From contig CANTUZ010000001.1 of NCBI GenBank assembly GCA_947846985.1, forward strand, positions 31,396,727-31,460,726: a stretch of DNA of 64,000 nucleotides. The letters are read 5' to 3'. Below are positions 11,148 to 23,955 of the stretch, one piece after another; positions within the stretch are counted from its first letter, which is position 1; the number at the start of each line of letters is the position of its first letter. The notes under the pieces were generated by a model, which saw only the letters and a list, made by a program, of their open reading frames with translations, was not told where the DNA came from and searched no databases. The translations under genes and the position numbers were made by a program. The DNA is from Fratercula arctica (Eukaryota > Chordata > Aves > Charadriiformes > Alcidae).

Positions 11148-12690
11148 AACGTTTAAATCTATTACAGGGTACTTATGAATTTATGCCTCTCTAGGGTAAC
11201 CTTTGGTGGGGATTTCAGTGCTTACTCCTCAGGCTTGCAGAGACGGGCACGTGGCAATTCCTCAGGCCAAACATGAAAATTGGAGTCTTGGAGAACATTA
11301 CGAGGTGAAGGTGACTTTTTTGTGTATTCCAGTGTGAAACAGCCAACTGTCCTTATCTTCTAAATTACCTTGATAATTAATAAATAGTTAATATTTAGTT
11401 AATACCTGTCATTAAGTTTCTTTTCCAACTGGTTTAAGGAGTGCAGAAGGTTTTATTTGCAGATCTTGCTTCACTGTTAAGTAGGGAGATTTCCAAGCAT
11501 CTTAGAGTCTATCACTCTGTATTTCAACAATAACCGTGTGTTGGGTAGTAACAAGGTGTTACCTGGAGCGGTGAAGGGGAAAATCCTAACACAGATACAT
11601 GACTATACCATGTGTCAGTACATAAACTGCATCCTAAACTCATTATTAGTATGTGCAACTCCAAAATGCTATGATACACATGTAGTTGTCTTAAGTTTGA
11701 CAACCTCTACAGATTTCCTGTTGGCACTATGGTCCCTGCAAAGAGAGGCAGCACATAACAGATTTCAATGTAGCGAGTCCTGGTGTAAGAGCAAGGAAAT
11801 CCTGATTACTGCCATGGGTATATCCTATGGCTGATATGTTTGATTATATTGACCTGATCGTCAGAAATGCAACAGAGAAAGTACATGCATAATTAGTGCA
11901 TGAAATTACCTGGAATTCATTCATGGTTACTTGAGAGTACTAATATCTAATAAGACATTGCTCCAGGGACATGTGTGCATTGGCATTTCCAATTAGGAAG
12001 TCATCACAAAACGTGCACGTACATTTCTGAAAAACTCAGTTCTGCATTAAGCAGAATTGGCGTTGCTTGCTGGCATTGAACACAACGCTGTTCGGAGAAA
12101 AGCTAATTGCATTGTGCTTTGAATATGTGAACTGATGAGGTTCATTAATGAAAGTGCCTAAGCTTGTCGCTTTACTAATATTAGTATTTTCTATTAATGA
12201 CACTGTTTACAGCAGTTTGTGCAATACAGCCCTGTTTTTCACAATATATGCTTAACTGCTCTTTGGTTTCAGTGAGGCTTAAGCAGATACTTAGATGTAA
12301 ACAGTTCCAAAAATGTGGGGCCTCACTGTAAACAAAATATGCAAGGACATTTCAGGGCATTCAAACCATCCTGAAGCAAAGCACTGGGAAGGTAACTTTT
12401 TTGCTGGAGCAATACAAGACCTTGTAGGGAAGGTCTTTAATTACAACCCCACACTCAGTGTTTTGAGAGGTTGCAGACACTGGTTTTGTGTGTGTTTATT
12501 TTCTGTGTAATTTAATGGTTCTCTACATTCACACTGCTGGAAACCACTGGGACCCTGATTTTCTGCGTGCTGGGCCAGGCAGGCAGACCTTAAAGTGAGG
12601 AAAGCAGAGCCCTTATGAGTCAAAGCTTTGTGGGAAAACGTGTGCTGGTTTCATCTCAAATAAAGTTAATTTTCTTTCTAGTGGCTGCTG

Positions 12691-12740
12691 TATTTTGGTA
12701 TGAAAGGAATGTGCATATTTTGGTATGAAAGGAATGTCAA
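12691..12740 (+). repeat. 25-bp tandem duplication in the LTR U3
   Basis: Two adjacent 25-bp copies (12691-12715 and 12716-12740) share TATTTTGGTATGAAAGGAAT and then GT, differing only in the last three bases. The duplication lies in U3, upstream of the TATA box, where retroviral LTRs often carry duplicated enhancer units. Whether it is functional cannot be judged. Confidence 0.92.
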
Positions 12741-12872
12741 TAATGCATATTGCTTAGTTGTGATGTTTATACTAGTCCAGGACTTTTCTCAGCTTCCCAT
12801 AAAAGCTGAGAGGGAGCATAGACAGGACAAGCTGGCCAATGGAATATTCCATACCATAGACGTCATGCTTAG

Positions 12873-12880
12873 TATATAAA
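12873..12880 (+). promoter_or_regulatory. LTR TATA box
   Basis: TATATAAA lies 165 bases upstream of the ATTAAA signal, in the order expected for U3 then R. An ATF/CREB-like GACGTCAT lies 7 bases upstream of it. Confidence 0.75.
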
Positions 12881-13037
12881 TGGGGGTTATGTGGCTGGGG
12901 GGCAGGGATCCTCATCACTGCTTAGGATGGGCTGGGAAATGAATCACTGAGTGGTGAGAGCAACTTGTGTTGTATTACTCTATTTTGTACATTCTTTTAC
13001 CATTATTATCGCTATTTTCCTTTTCCCTCATTGTTCT

Positions 13038-13043
13038 ATTAAA
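13038..13043 (+). terminator. LTR polyadenylation signal
   Basis: The ATTAAA variant is in the R region and is followed by a T/C-rich tract. It would direct 3' processing of proviral transcripts. Confidence 0.7.
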
Positions 13044-14347
13044 CTGCCTTTGTCTCAACCCATGAGGTTTTTTCCTTTCCCCTCCTTTTCTCCCTCTTCT
13101 CCCTGCCCTTCTGGGGGGAGCAGGGGAGAAGTGAGCGAGCAGCTGCGTGGTCCTAGTTGCTGGCTGGGGTTAAACCACAACAACAGGTTTTTATCAATTT
13201 TTACCTCCACAAAAGGAGTTAGCATAACTAACCAAGAAGCCAGTCTAGAGAGCTGAGGGATTAATGTTAGATTCCCTTGATGTTTGCAGAATAAATTAAT
13301 GAGCAGGCGGATGAGGAAGATGAACTGCAGTGCTCAAGTCTAGTACTCTGTGAAGGCACTGAGTAGTTTCCGATACCGTTTTCAAACCATCCAAGGTAAA
13401 GAGACAGCTGATGCTATCATTTTGTCCTCATAGCTTCAGTCTGAAGCTCAGACATTTATGTGATATTGTCTTTGTCTCTTTTTCTGTAGCCTGTGACTTT
13501 GAATTCTTATTGAATGTTCTCTATTTGGAATTGATCTCTACCAGCATTTGACTTCCTGAATATTTGATTATGATATCAGATTAAAAAAATATCCTAATTG
13601 ATGCTTGCCTATACCTGGAATGCTGTCAGTTCAGTGCAGTGTGCAGGGGTTCGTGTGTCAGTAGATTTGATTTATAAGAAGCATTTGTCCATTTATCTTT
13701 CTGTGTTTCATAAGGCTATGGATTTCTTTGTTACATGTAGGAGCTGTCATGCTGAATCAGAGCTGTGGTGATTCACTGGCTTAATGCTACCGGAACCAGA
13801 AGCAACATTCCTATGAGAATTTCAATTAAAAATCAGAAGAGACATAAGACATACACCTTTAACAGGGAGAGTGATTCATCATTGGGAAAGAACTAGCCTT
13901 GGAAGCGGCGAATTTTTCATTTGTGTTTGCAAATTAGCACTAGAGGTCTTTCTGGAAGACATGCTGTACCCAAAACCAAGTTACTGGGTTCAGTACAAGG
14001 ATAACTGAGTGAAATTTGATAGCATATGACAGAAGAATGGCCTACATGAAGAGACAGTCCTTTTAGTTCATTTGTCACACATGCCAAAGAATAAAGTCCC
14101 TAGGAACGGAAAAGACTGGCTTTCTCAGGAGGACAAGGCTTGCCTCGGACTTGTCCTCCTCCCCCAGCCATCTGAAGCTGTGAAAGTTTCGTGCTGCTGG
14201 TTTGGTGCCTGCCTTTGACAGAGGTCATTGGCACAGCACTGATCCAACGCTGAAGCTGTGTGTTTTCACTGCAGGGCTGGCTTTAGAAAATAGGTGTCCT
14301 TCTGCAAAATCAGCATATGTTTTGCATGGGAGAAAAATAATATGGCA

Positions 14348-14379
14348 GTGTGAGAGTGTGTGTGTGTATGTGTGTGTGA
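14348..14379 (+). repeat. (TG)n microsatellite
   Basis: Imperfect TG dinucleotide run interrupted by GAGA and TA. Confidence 0.9.
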
Positions 14380-16039
14380 GGAGGAAGGCAGCTAGGAAGA
14401 TCAAATTCGTAATTTTCTGTTCCTAGCAACTGGGAAATGTAATCACCTGGGATTTTTTTATGGCTTTGAAATGTTCAGTAAATTGGAAATAAATTGTGAA
14501 TATGCTTTAGTACATGGTTGTGTGTAGAGGCTACAAGTAGCACATATTTTGTTTCATTGGCATGGATTGTTATTCATGTATGCCAGATCCCAGTAGGTGT
14601 TTTCGTCTACAATCTCATTTTTAGAACCATTGTAATCTCTTGTTTTTTTCTACCCTGGAAAGGGCCATGTTTCATCTGTGGCAGTAAAATAAATTCATAT
14701 GTTAATCAGGGCTTGGATCAGGCCTCATTGAACTGCAGAGCGACACCATCTACAAGGTGATGTTCCTTCATGTCCCTGTTTTTTTGTTGGGGTGGTATAG
14801 ACACTTTCATTTTGGTATCATTTCCTTTTATGTTTCCTGGTCTTTCCTCTAATTTATCCTTTAAAATTTGCACTCCTGGACGGCCACCACTGAAAAGAGA
14901 AATCCCGCAGTCCTCCATGTGCTCTAGAGTTCATGTCTCTTAGCAGATTTATGGGAACTGATGAAAAGTTCGGTGTTCACAGCAGCTAGAAGCACATACA
15001 GTTGCAAAAGTAATAGCTCTTGTCTCAGTTATTTACAGGTTTTGGCCAAAGTGGCAAAAGCTAGCTGTCAAAACTTCAGTTGCAAAATCAGCCTATAAAA
15101 GTACACTATCAAAAGTGGTGTGTTTCTCAAAGTTACTGAGTATTCTCCCGCTAGGATTCAGAGCGGCTGTAGGGTTATAAAGGATGTGAAAGATTGCTTT
15201 GGCTGAAAGTGAGATGCTGTATTGTCTAACTTTACTGTGCCAGATCCTAGGAGTGAAATCCAGCAATGTGTGTTTACTGGTTATGGGCTGCGCATGAAGA
15301 GGCTGAGGGCATGTCGATATTACATTCCCTTGTGGCTCCGTTTTGGACAATACCAGCAAGTCCTCTTTAAGAGGGCATTGCTGCTGGGGGTGATTCACTC
15401 CAAGCATCCCTTCCTGCATGCAGCAGGTATGAGATATAGCCCTTCCAAGTATCTTCAACAGCTTTCCCCCCAGCGACTTTTGTGCCACACTCCATGACTT
15501 GCCACACACACCTTTAGCTTCAGACTATAGCAACACCACTCAGTTGGGCTGCATTTTCAATATTTCAGGTACTTTGCACTGCCAAAACACACAAAATAAG
15601 AATAATTTTGTCTGAGTGTCATTGGGGTGGGACATGGACACCAGCTGAGTGCTGTGTCGTGTTGTTGTGGTCATTCTGCGCTAGAGAGGGCTACGTGGAG
15701 CAAGGATCCTTCTCTGGTCCTTCTTAATGAGTTTTACAGACATAGACTAAGATGCATCAGGAGAAGAGCCAAAATAGCAGCATGTTCATCAGAAGATCCC
15801 TCATTGCAGAATGCCTGGGATGGAGTTAGAGGGCACCTCAGGAAATGCTCAGACAGGGCCCGGCCTGAAATTGTTCACCTGTCTGGAGCCTGGACATCTG
15901 ACCTAAAGCTTGAAGGAGACACTTTGGCCGACCTAGTGGCCTCAAGTCTGATAGGTGACAGTATCCTTTTTTGTAAGATGATGTGGTGCTCATGCTCTTC
16001 CCTCAAGATGATGAGACAAGCTGGTGCTGCTTCTTTGGA

Positions 16040-16100
16040 CTAACATGGTGAGATATCAAACTACTAGGCTATACCTAAAGTCCCAGGTTCAATTCCTGTC
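16040..16100 (+). repeat. possible tRNA-derived SINE relic
   Basis: GGTTCAATTCC at 16086-16096 is close to the pol III B-box consensus. It is preceded at tRNA-like spacing by a poorly preserved A-box-like region. No acceptor stem or SINE core is clear, so this could be coincidence. Confidence 0.22.
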
Positions 16101-16997
16101 TTGGTCTTGTAGGGTTCACAGAGAGCCCTGGGAAAGGAAAGAGTGTCCTCTACCTCACCTCCTGAAGCTATGCCACTGTGCAGCAAAGATGCGCTTGATG
16201 CTTAGAGCTTTTCCTTAGACCTATCCTAAACCAAGATGGTCACAACAGGACGTTGTGCTGTATGTCGAATGAAGTCTGAAAGCAAGCTGGAAAGCTGTGA
16301 CCATGAATTTCAATCTGCAGGTGAGCCATCCCTGCACTGCCCACGCATGGGCCCTTTCTACCTTTAGCCTCGTGGAGGGAGGATGTGAAAGTGCACAATG
16401 TCCCTTCCCAATTAGCCTATAATCTTGTATTCAAGCGATAACCTTCTGCAAGATATGGCTTCGAACCACCTCAGGTTTTTAAGGCTGGCCTGGTGATCTA
16501 ATGCTAAATGGTGGGTAGATAACAGGTGGTAATTGCCCAAATCACTCCCCCTATCTTCTGGCTTTTGATAAAGGGAAAGCAGCAGCCAATTAATTTCAAA
16601 AGAAATCTGATGCTGGCTGTCCGGCAGGTTTTGAGAATGGTGGCCTTGTGGGACATATGCCACAAGAAGGGGTCTTGATCTGGCTCAATTCCTGGACTGT
16701 ATAGGCCTGGGCTTGCTCCAAACATGAACTGAAGGTGCTATGAACTTTATTAAAAACAAGACACAGCTGGAAGTTAAATGGCAGTGGGATACTCCATCTT
16801 TGTGTAAGTGCTTTAAGCACGAAAGTCTTCTTGGGTCCTGGCCTTAAGTAGCCACTTGTTTGTACTGATTTTCTGCAGAGAGAAAAGTGTTTGAACTAAG
16901 GGCTTACCTTGCACTGGGTTGTTTTCCTGAGCACATCTCAGACTACTTGCCTGCACTGAAAAACTGGTGCTTAATAGCTGGTCATTTTGCGTGAGGG

Positions 16998-17050
16998 TAA
17001 AGTCTGTTCGTCACTAAGGGTGTGTAAAGTCCGTTCAGCACTGAGGGTGT
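16998..17050 (+). repeat. two-copy 26-27 bp tandem repeat
   Basis: Copies at 16998-17024 and 17025-17050 both begin TAAAGT and end AAGGGTGT or GAGGGTGT, with about four differences. A third partial unit may follow (TAAAATGCGAGGG). Confidence 0.8.
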
Positions 17051-20000
17051 TAAAATGCGAGGGATGAGACTGAAATCTAGCTAAGGTGACAGAATGACAC
17101 ATTCAAGATGGACTGAGAATAGTTCTGTGGTCATGAAAAGGAAGGCTACATCAAAAAGCCTTCCTGCTAATCCCTCTGTCTCACCGTTTTCCAGGAGGAC
17201 TAAACAGGCCCATGCAGCAATTCTCTCCGCCGCATTTCCTTCACACCAGCATTGGTCTATGTATGTACGATTTTTGAAGATAGTGGCTCTTATTGAATTA
17301 CTGAGCTAGTCTATCAGACAATATCCTGACTTCATTGGAATTTCACATCCTGAGTTTGATGGTTGTGTCATCTTTTTCATAAGACTGTCATGGCAACAAA
17401 GGGACAGCGAGATTTTCTTTCAAGTCCTGCCTGTTTGTTATCCAGATGAAGTGATGATGTGCCTCTGGTTATTAAATATAACTACCCTTATTAATCACCT
17501 TCCACATGGGCATGTCTAACCAGGTGTTTGCTCAGCTTCACCTTCTCCTCCTTTTTCCCTTTCTGTGGACAAGTGTGAAAAGGGAGTTTGTTTTAAATAG
17601 TCACAGCTCTGTAATAATTGCTGACTATACTACCTGTTTTGTCACAGGGTATTTCCACCCTCTTGGTGGAGGTTACCTCTGCCAAATTGTCCTTCTATCC
17701 CACCTAGGACAGGGTCAGCCATGGGCTCCAGCATCCCCAGCACAGTGATACCCCAAAACAGCAGCTCTTCCTCCATATGCTCTGCAGCATGGACATCGAC
17801 ATCTCACCTCCTGCGTGAAACTCCTCTTTGTCCCGCTTGCTGCCATTGCTGTCCTGAGCTACAGGAACTGCAAACAGTAAAGAAAACACGATTCAGGTAT
17901 GAATGGATAAATTCCTGCAGACTCATGTCTGGAATATGGCAAATTTAAAAAAGAGAGATAAACTACCTCTGCTGCCAAGCAGTGCAGTATAGTTGCCTGT
18001 GAAATTTTGTCTTTGCTCCTATTTTGTTTGTGGCAATTTTGGCAGCTTATTCTTAGAGAGTTCAGAGTCAGCTACTTTATCACTGATATTTATATTTTAT
18101 TTTCCATTGCTTAATTTCTTCTCCTAACTTCTAACTTTTATCTCCTGTGTGGCTGAAGTAATGCCTTTCCCTCTTTGATAGCTAGACCCAAGGTATTTGG
18201 GTTGACATTAGGTATGCAAAACTCCTGAGCTTCAAAAGTTATTCATTGTACTAGCAAAGTTGGTCAGAAGTTTCTCTGTGAGTGATTCAAAAATAATCAC
18301 AATCTTCATTTCCTCTCCCAGACAGCCTTTTTCAGGGATATGAACTTTAAAACCTAGTTCTAAATGATTTGCTATAACCATGACACAAGAATCTGGCTGT
18401 TGTGGCATTCAATTTATTTTAATATTTCACATTACTAGTCAGGAAACATAGGTGCAGATCATGAACTAGAAATCCCATCTTACATGCTGATGCTCCCAAG
18501 AGATTGCTTTTCTTTGCTGTATGCTTTGTTGTATTTGAAAGGCATATTGAAAATTCATGCATAGAAAAATTTTCCATTATCCTGGAGTAATTCAGATCCA
18601 GCAGAGGATGTAAAATATGTCAATACCACATGAAAATTGCACTGAATTAATTAATGCTAAAGCTAACTGTAATTTCCAATGTATTGCTAGACAAACATCA
18701 TTACAGTAACGTGAACTGAATTTATTGAGAATGTCATCACCATGGATTTCTCTGTTACGAAAATGTGCGCTTGCAAAGACTGTGTTTCTTCATCTTACTT
18801 TTGCACATGCAAAAGCAAATACACAACACTTGAAAAGTCACATTGCCGTTTTAAATAAACTTCAGTAGTTTGCCTGTAAGTCTATTTTTTATTTTGTGAT
18901 AAACTGGTAATGCCCTAGGGCCCCTCCAGAATATTTATACAAAACAGATAATCAGACAAACAGGAATTTAGTTCTCTTTAACAATTACTTGCAGTCATTT
19001 CAAGAACAAATCTGTACCCTGTGCCTACAGATGCTGTTTTTGAATAACTTTAATTTTCCTTTGTTGTCTTGAGCTTCTGGTATCCAGGACTAAACCTTGC
19101 TTCATATTTTGAATTCTCTTTTACCTTAACTCTGTTAAACAAATTCGCAGCAGTGATGCTTGCTCTATGATTTGGATTTCCTTTCACTAGTCATTTAATT
19201 TATATTGGCTCTTCAACCACTGACAACTGCTTGCTATGAAAATACCTTGGAATAATGTCTAGTGTCAGCTCAATCTAAGTATCAGTGATATTCTTGTTAC
19301 TGCCTTCCTCTGCCACTGTTTTGCAAAGTTTCTGTGCCACCTCTTTCTTGGAGCCATGACTCGTCTCTCCTCCATGTCCCTAAGTACCAAATGTATCATG
19401 GTGGAGAAAAGGTGTGACTCAGAGCTGGGAAGATGAATGCTGTATAGTGAATGTGTTCCAGCCTGCCTCCTACTCTCACCATGTCTTAAGGCCACAGGGG
19501 AACTCAGCCTGCGCCTCTTGTTTACATCATGGCATCCACTTATGCATATGTATGTTGGGGTGCAATTCAGAAATCCATGTCCTGGCAGGGACACAAGAGC
19601 AGGGGAACAAGAGTAGTGGTACAATTTACTTCACTAAATCTTGGGGGTTTAGGTGCTCTGGACCATGAATTGGTATCATGGACTGATGCCAATTTGTCCA
19701 CAAATCCCAAATTAAATGGAAGTCACCCAGACACCTTGGAGTGTGCAAATCACAAGTGTGTTCACACTGACACCACTCCGCAGTGCAGCTTCAACCTGCA
19801 GTAAGTGACGTCCCTTGCTATGCCCTAAAGGATAATCAAGGCTTTTAAACAACAGTCGGGGTTTTGTACTGTGGACAGCCGGCCATGGTCATCACAGGCT
19901 GGGCACTCCAAGGTGGAAAGGTTGAAAGTCCTTGAGGACTTCTGAACTTTTTGTCTCACATGCCTCTGGATTTATGCTCTGCCTTCCCTGCTTCCACTGT

Positions 20001-21534
20001 AATCTGACATGGCCGATGGGACTCGGTGCTTCACGTGCACAGGATCATGTCCAAATGGAGCAGGGAGAGATGGAAATGACATAAAGCTAAAAAGGAAAGG
20101 AAGGGTGAATTATAGCACAGTCAGGAAAGTCAAGGCACAATACTGATTAAAGGCATGGGACTTAAGTACTGATGAAGAAGAAGCAGAGGAAAGAAACACC
20201 TACCTCTGAAAACAACAGAGAGAAAATAATCCCATGGGATTTTGTCTTTCCAGACAATAAGGTCAGCAGCAGCCCAGTTTGCTGTCTGCAGAGAAGGTAA
20301 AGGCATGTTGGCAGAGGGAAAGCATGACAAGTGTGTTGTCATATCCCCCTCCGAGCAGAGCCACAAATGTGCTTCTGAAATCTTATCGATGCAAATCAGT
20401 GTGAGAGTATGAAAAGGTGGGAGAGTGGCATTCCCGGTCTCCTGACAATATGTGCTGTGAACGAGCAACAGATGGAGCTTCCAGCATAACCAGCCTTTTC
20501 AGGCAGGCTTGCTCACATTGCAGGCTTGTTAGGTATTTGAAACTCTGGGAAAGGCTCTGATGATGAGTTTCCAAGCACCCATATGTAGCCTAAATCCTCT
20601 TAAATGGAAAGTGACTAATCATTTCCCCAGAGCATTGAACGTTTGTCCTTTCATGGCCTCTCCTAATGCTGCATACATCCTTCATCTTGCTACATACAAG
20701 GGATTTTGGGGGGAAAGGATGTATGAAACACCTGAATACATGTTGCTACTTGCTAAATTTTGATACTCCACATGACAACAGGTTTCAACTGGAGCATCAT
20801 CTCTGATGGTGACTGCAATCTGTGTCCTGGTGCCAAATGGGAGCTCTGAGTTGATTGTCCAGCTAATGCTTAAAATTCAGCAGCTAGTATCCATCATCCT
20901 TGCTGCAATTGTTTCTGTCGTGCAACAGATAGTAACCAGGTGAGGGTACAGAAGCTGACTCTGTGCAGAGAATTCCACATGCTCCCCAATTACAGATGAC
21001 AGGTAGGTGGAAGGCAGAGATGCCAAGCTCCTCTGGGCTCTCCGGCAGAGCTGCTTCCCCTACACGTGATGATTTGTCCCCTTTCCTAGTAAAAACGAAT
21101 GGTAGGGCCTATGGTTTGCACTGCCTCATTTTGAGCCTGAGGAAGGGATAATTTTGGCTAATGTGTCGCTCATACTTTTTTTTCTTTCTTTCTTGTTTAC
21201 AATTTTAAAGGTTTAGAACTTTGCTTGATTTATTGGCTGGCTTAAAATTTATACTTCCTTTATTTCCCATACAGAATGTCATGGCTGATGGCTAGGATGC
21301 TATTTTAATGAGCTATCAGCTCTGAAATATCCCAAATATATGCCATAATTAAACATAAACATGATGCAGGGTGGGGAAATTGTTCTGTGAAAGAAGACGA
21401 CTGCCTCTGATGCAATTATATTTTCCCCCAGCACAGTATAGCAGAAAGCTGTTCCACAGCAATATTAAGGAGACAGCTACTGCCCACAAGACATCTGCTG
21501 AAGTCGAAAGTAATAATAAAAATCAAGCACATTT

Positions 21535-21567
21535 GCTTTTACAGTGCTTTTACAGTGCTTTTACAGT
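21535..21567 (+). repeat. three-copy 11-bp tandem repeat
   Basis: GCTTTTACAGT occurs three times without interruption (21535-21545, 21546-21556, 21557-21567). Confidence 0.95.
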
Positions 21568-23630
21568 TTAAATGAGTTGTGAGACAAATACCCAGGACAC
21601 CCTCTGACTTGGGACGCGCTACTCGGTGGCTGCTGAACAGGGTTGGCAGGACTTGGCCGTGCTGCTGCCAGCGGGACCTGCTCACCCAAATTCTCAGGAG
21701 CTCACCGTCAGCATATTGCTGTGCCGTGGCTGTGTGTTTCTACAGCTATTCTCTTGTTTTTTTTTCTTTTTTTCCCCCCCACCTCTTAAAATGAGCACTG
21801 CTGTGACAAACAAAACAGAAGGAACAACGACTCTGAAGTGTATGCTTGAAACCCAAATATTCTTGCAGGGACCGAAGTGGCACAAGTGGGACAGGCAGCA
21901 GCAGGTTGTCATTCAGAGGAGTGACTTTCATCGCGTACCTGTGATTGCCCTGGAGACTTGTGATAGCCTGTAGGAATTCACAGCCTTCAAAAATATTTTG
22001 TTGATCAGTTCTGGTTCAGAGATGCTCTTTGTATGCTGTGTTAGTCTTTACACAGCATGGAAATTATTTGAGAAGGGCCCAGAGTCCTTCTTAGGGAGGT
22101 TGTCTTGAGAGAGGAGGAAGCAGGATATAAGGATTGCAGGCTTCACCTCGGTGTGCTGAAATCAAATGGCGATCGGAAGGGAGGGGATTTGTGCATGGGG
22201 TGCAGCTGCCTTATCCACTCTGGAAGCCCATCCTGTCCCTGGGACAACTCTCCCCCACGTCAGCTCTGCTTTTTCCCAGGAGATCTGATAGCGGGGAAGG
22301 GAAGGGTGAGAGTGTAGGGGTGGCAGCATGAAAGTAACATCCTCTGAAGTTACAGTTTGGTCAATATGAAAAAAATCATTCTTTGACAACAAAATTGCTG
22401 TCCCCTTACACCATCCTGTATGTGCACATGCTCTGTGTGTGTCAGCTCTTGCTTCAATACGTCTGTATCTGAACCTGTCACCCTGGCATCCCTCTATGGT
22501 CAGTGAAGAGGAGAAGGTACCTCTGGAGGAATATTTTTCCTGTCCAAGGACAGATGTTGAAGAAAAGCCACAGGAGTAGCCTTCACTGAAAGTTAAACTG
22601 CATTCATCATTCCTCAGTGATACAAAACCAGGGAACTTTTATTCCTTCTCTCTACACCCTGTGTTTGAAGAGCTGGGATGTTCCCCAACAAATACCCTAG
22701 ATATTTGGAATGTGTCTTTGAGTTCAGACAATGGGCATTATTTTGAGGCTGTCATTCATGTTCCCAGGCTATGTGTCCCTGGGCCATTTGGAGTGACAAA
22801 GCATGTCAGGGGAGCAGCTCCACCTTGTCAGACTTAACTCCTTTTCAGGTGAGGTTTTGTAACTCCCCAAGATGCCCCCGTGGAGACTGTAGTTATTGCA
22901 GCAGCTCTAAGTAAGTTTGTTTAACCTGTTAGATGCATTGCTTCTGGCAGATCTGGTCTTGAATGGATAGAAAAAGAAGTAATGTTTACAGATGAATTTA
23001 ATTAAAGTAAGAAAAAAGGTGAGGAAAACCCATTTTTTCATTGTCTGTATCATTCTGTACTGGCAAAACTAAATTCTGGAAAGGGAACAATAAGTGTCTT
23101 GGAAACAATGAAAGAAAAATGGTTCGCATACCTTCACAGAGGACTGAATTTTTATCATTTCTCTATGACAAAGGTCTTCAAATGCAGTGTGAATATATGT
23201 GAAGAACAGAAAAGTCAATGTAAAAAAAAAGTCACAGCCTCTCCCATTTCTAAACATCCTGCCATCTCTGTCATCGTGGGCTGGATTGGGCACCATAGCG
23301 GCAGGACCCGGGCTCCCACAGGGTTTTGCTTTGCAACCCTGGAGCAATTTGAACATCCCCATGTACCTCCCTTGGATGGTCCAGGCTCTCTGATCCCAGT
23401 TTGTAAGCCCACATGCAAAGTGGTCCAGCTCATGGTAATTGGGACAAAAAGCTGGCAGCCCAGAGGCTTGCCCAGGCTACCTTTCTCATATTCTGCGTGT
23501 AATATCATCATTCTTCAAATGGAAGCTTGACTATGTAACCTGTGGTTCTGAGTCCAATAAGATGCTTAGGTGTGCTTCTCCACTCTAAAGATGGTGTCCT
23601 TGCATACACTGAAGACTATATGTAAATTAC

Positions 23631-23955
23631 CATAGAATCATAGAATCATAGAATGACAGAATGGTTTATGTTGGAAGGGACCTTAAAGATCATCTAGTTC
23701 CAACCCACCTGCCACGGGTCATGACACACAGGCTGCTCAAAGCCTTGCCAGCCTGGCCTTGAACACCTCCAGGGATGGGGCATCCACAACTTCTCTGGGC
23801 AACCTGTTCCAGCGCCTCACCACCCTCACAGTAAAGAATTTCTTCCTAATATCTGATCTGAATCTACCCTCTTTCCATTTAAAACCATTACCCTTCATCC
23901 TATCGCTACACTTCCTCATAAAGAGTCTTTCCCCGTCTTTCCTGTAGGCCCCCTG
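23631..23955 (-). mobile_element. CR1 LINE 3' fragment (second subfamily)
   Basis: Read on the minus strand, this is the last part of ORF2 plus the 3' UTR. It ends in ATTCTGTCATTCTATGATTC-type octamers at 23631-23660. It carries the GGAACTAGATGATCTTTAAG block that separates this subfamily from the 2.3/4.7 kb pair. Similarity fades at about 23955, inside the region preceding the FSLEK block. Confidence 0.93.
23737..23919 (-). pseudogene. CR1 ORF2 C-terminal tail
   Basis: About 60 codons of the ORF2 tail are still open. They include [14 protein letters not shown] (a conserved tail block) and [12 protein letters not shown]. No catalytic motif is present. The normal downstream residues are lost: the frame ends early, at a stop just after KARLARL. 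Confidence 0.8.

Larger units (their letters stand above)
5238..12640. other. unique sequence, no confident gene
   Basis: Some 7.4 kb without a recognisable transposon or protein. ORFs in this stretch are at most about 117 codons and show no domain signature. It holds two short AT microsatellites, listed separately. A motif-dense AT-rich interval lies at 12.05-12.29 kb and is discussed in the findings. Confidence 0.55.
12641..13182 (+). mobile_element. solo LTR of an avian endogenous retrovirus (ERVK-like)
   Basis: A 542-bp element starts TGTGCTGGTTT and ends AACCACAACA, so it has the TG...CA ends of a retroviral LTR. It matches, from memory, a family abundant in bird genomes, and its landmarks are in the expected order. 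These are an AAAGTTAATTTTCTTTCTAG-type 5' block, a GGAATATTCC palindrome (12841-12850), GACGTCAT (12859-12866), TATATAAA (12873-12880), ATTAAA (13038-13043), a pyrimidine-rich U5 and the GGGGTTAAACCAC end. There is no gag, pol or env and no second LTR nearby, so it is a solo LTR, usually the result of recombination between the two LTRs of a provirus. Flanking hexamers (AAAACG before, ACAGGT after) do not match, so I see no target-site duplication. The ERVK assignment is from memory of the family and is less certain than the LTR call. Confidence 0.88.
13183..23630. other. unique sequence, no confident gene
   Basis: About 10.4 kb with no recognisable protein. Contents are a (TG)n microsatellite, two small tandem duplications and a weak tRNA-like relic, listed separately. 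The AT-rich interval about 18.0-19.2 kb lacks any repeat signature. Frames of up to 143 codons (for example 23099-23530, plus) have no domain or clear exon structure. Confidence 0.5.

Noticed and set aside
15627..16043. 138-codon + frame
   Set aside because: No domain signature; a possible SINE relic overlaps its end.
23099..23530. 143-codon + frame
   Set aside because: Nearby minus frames of similar length overlap it; no recognisable motif.
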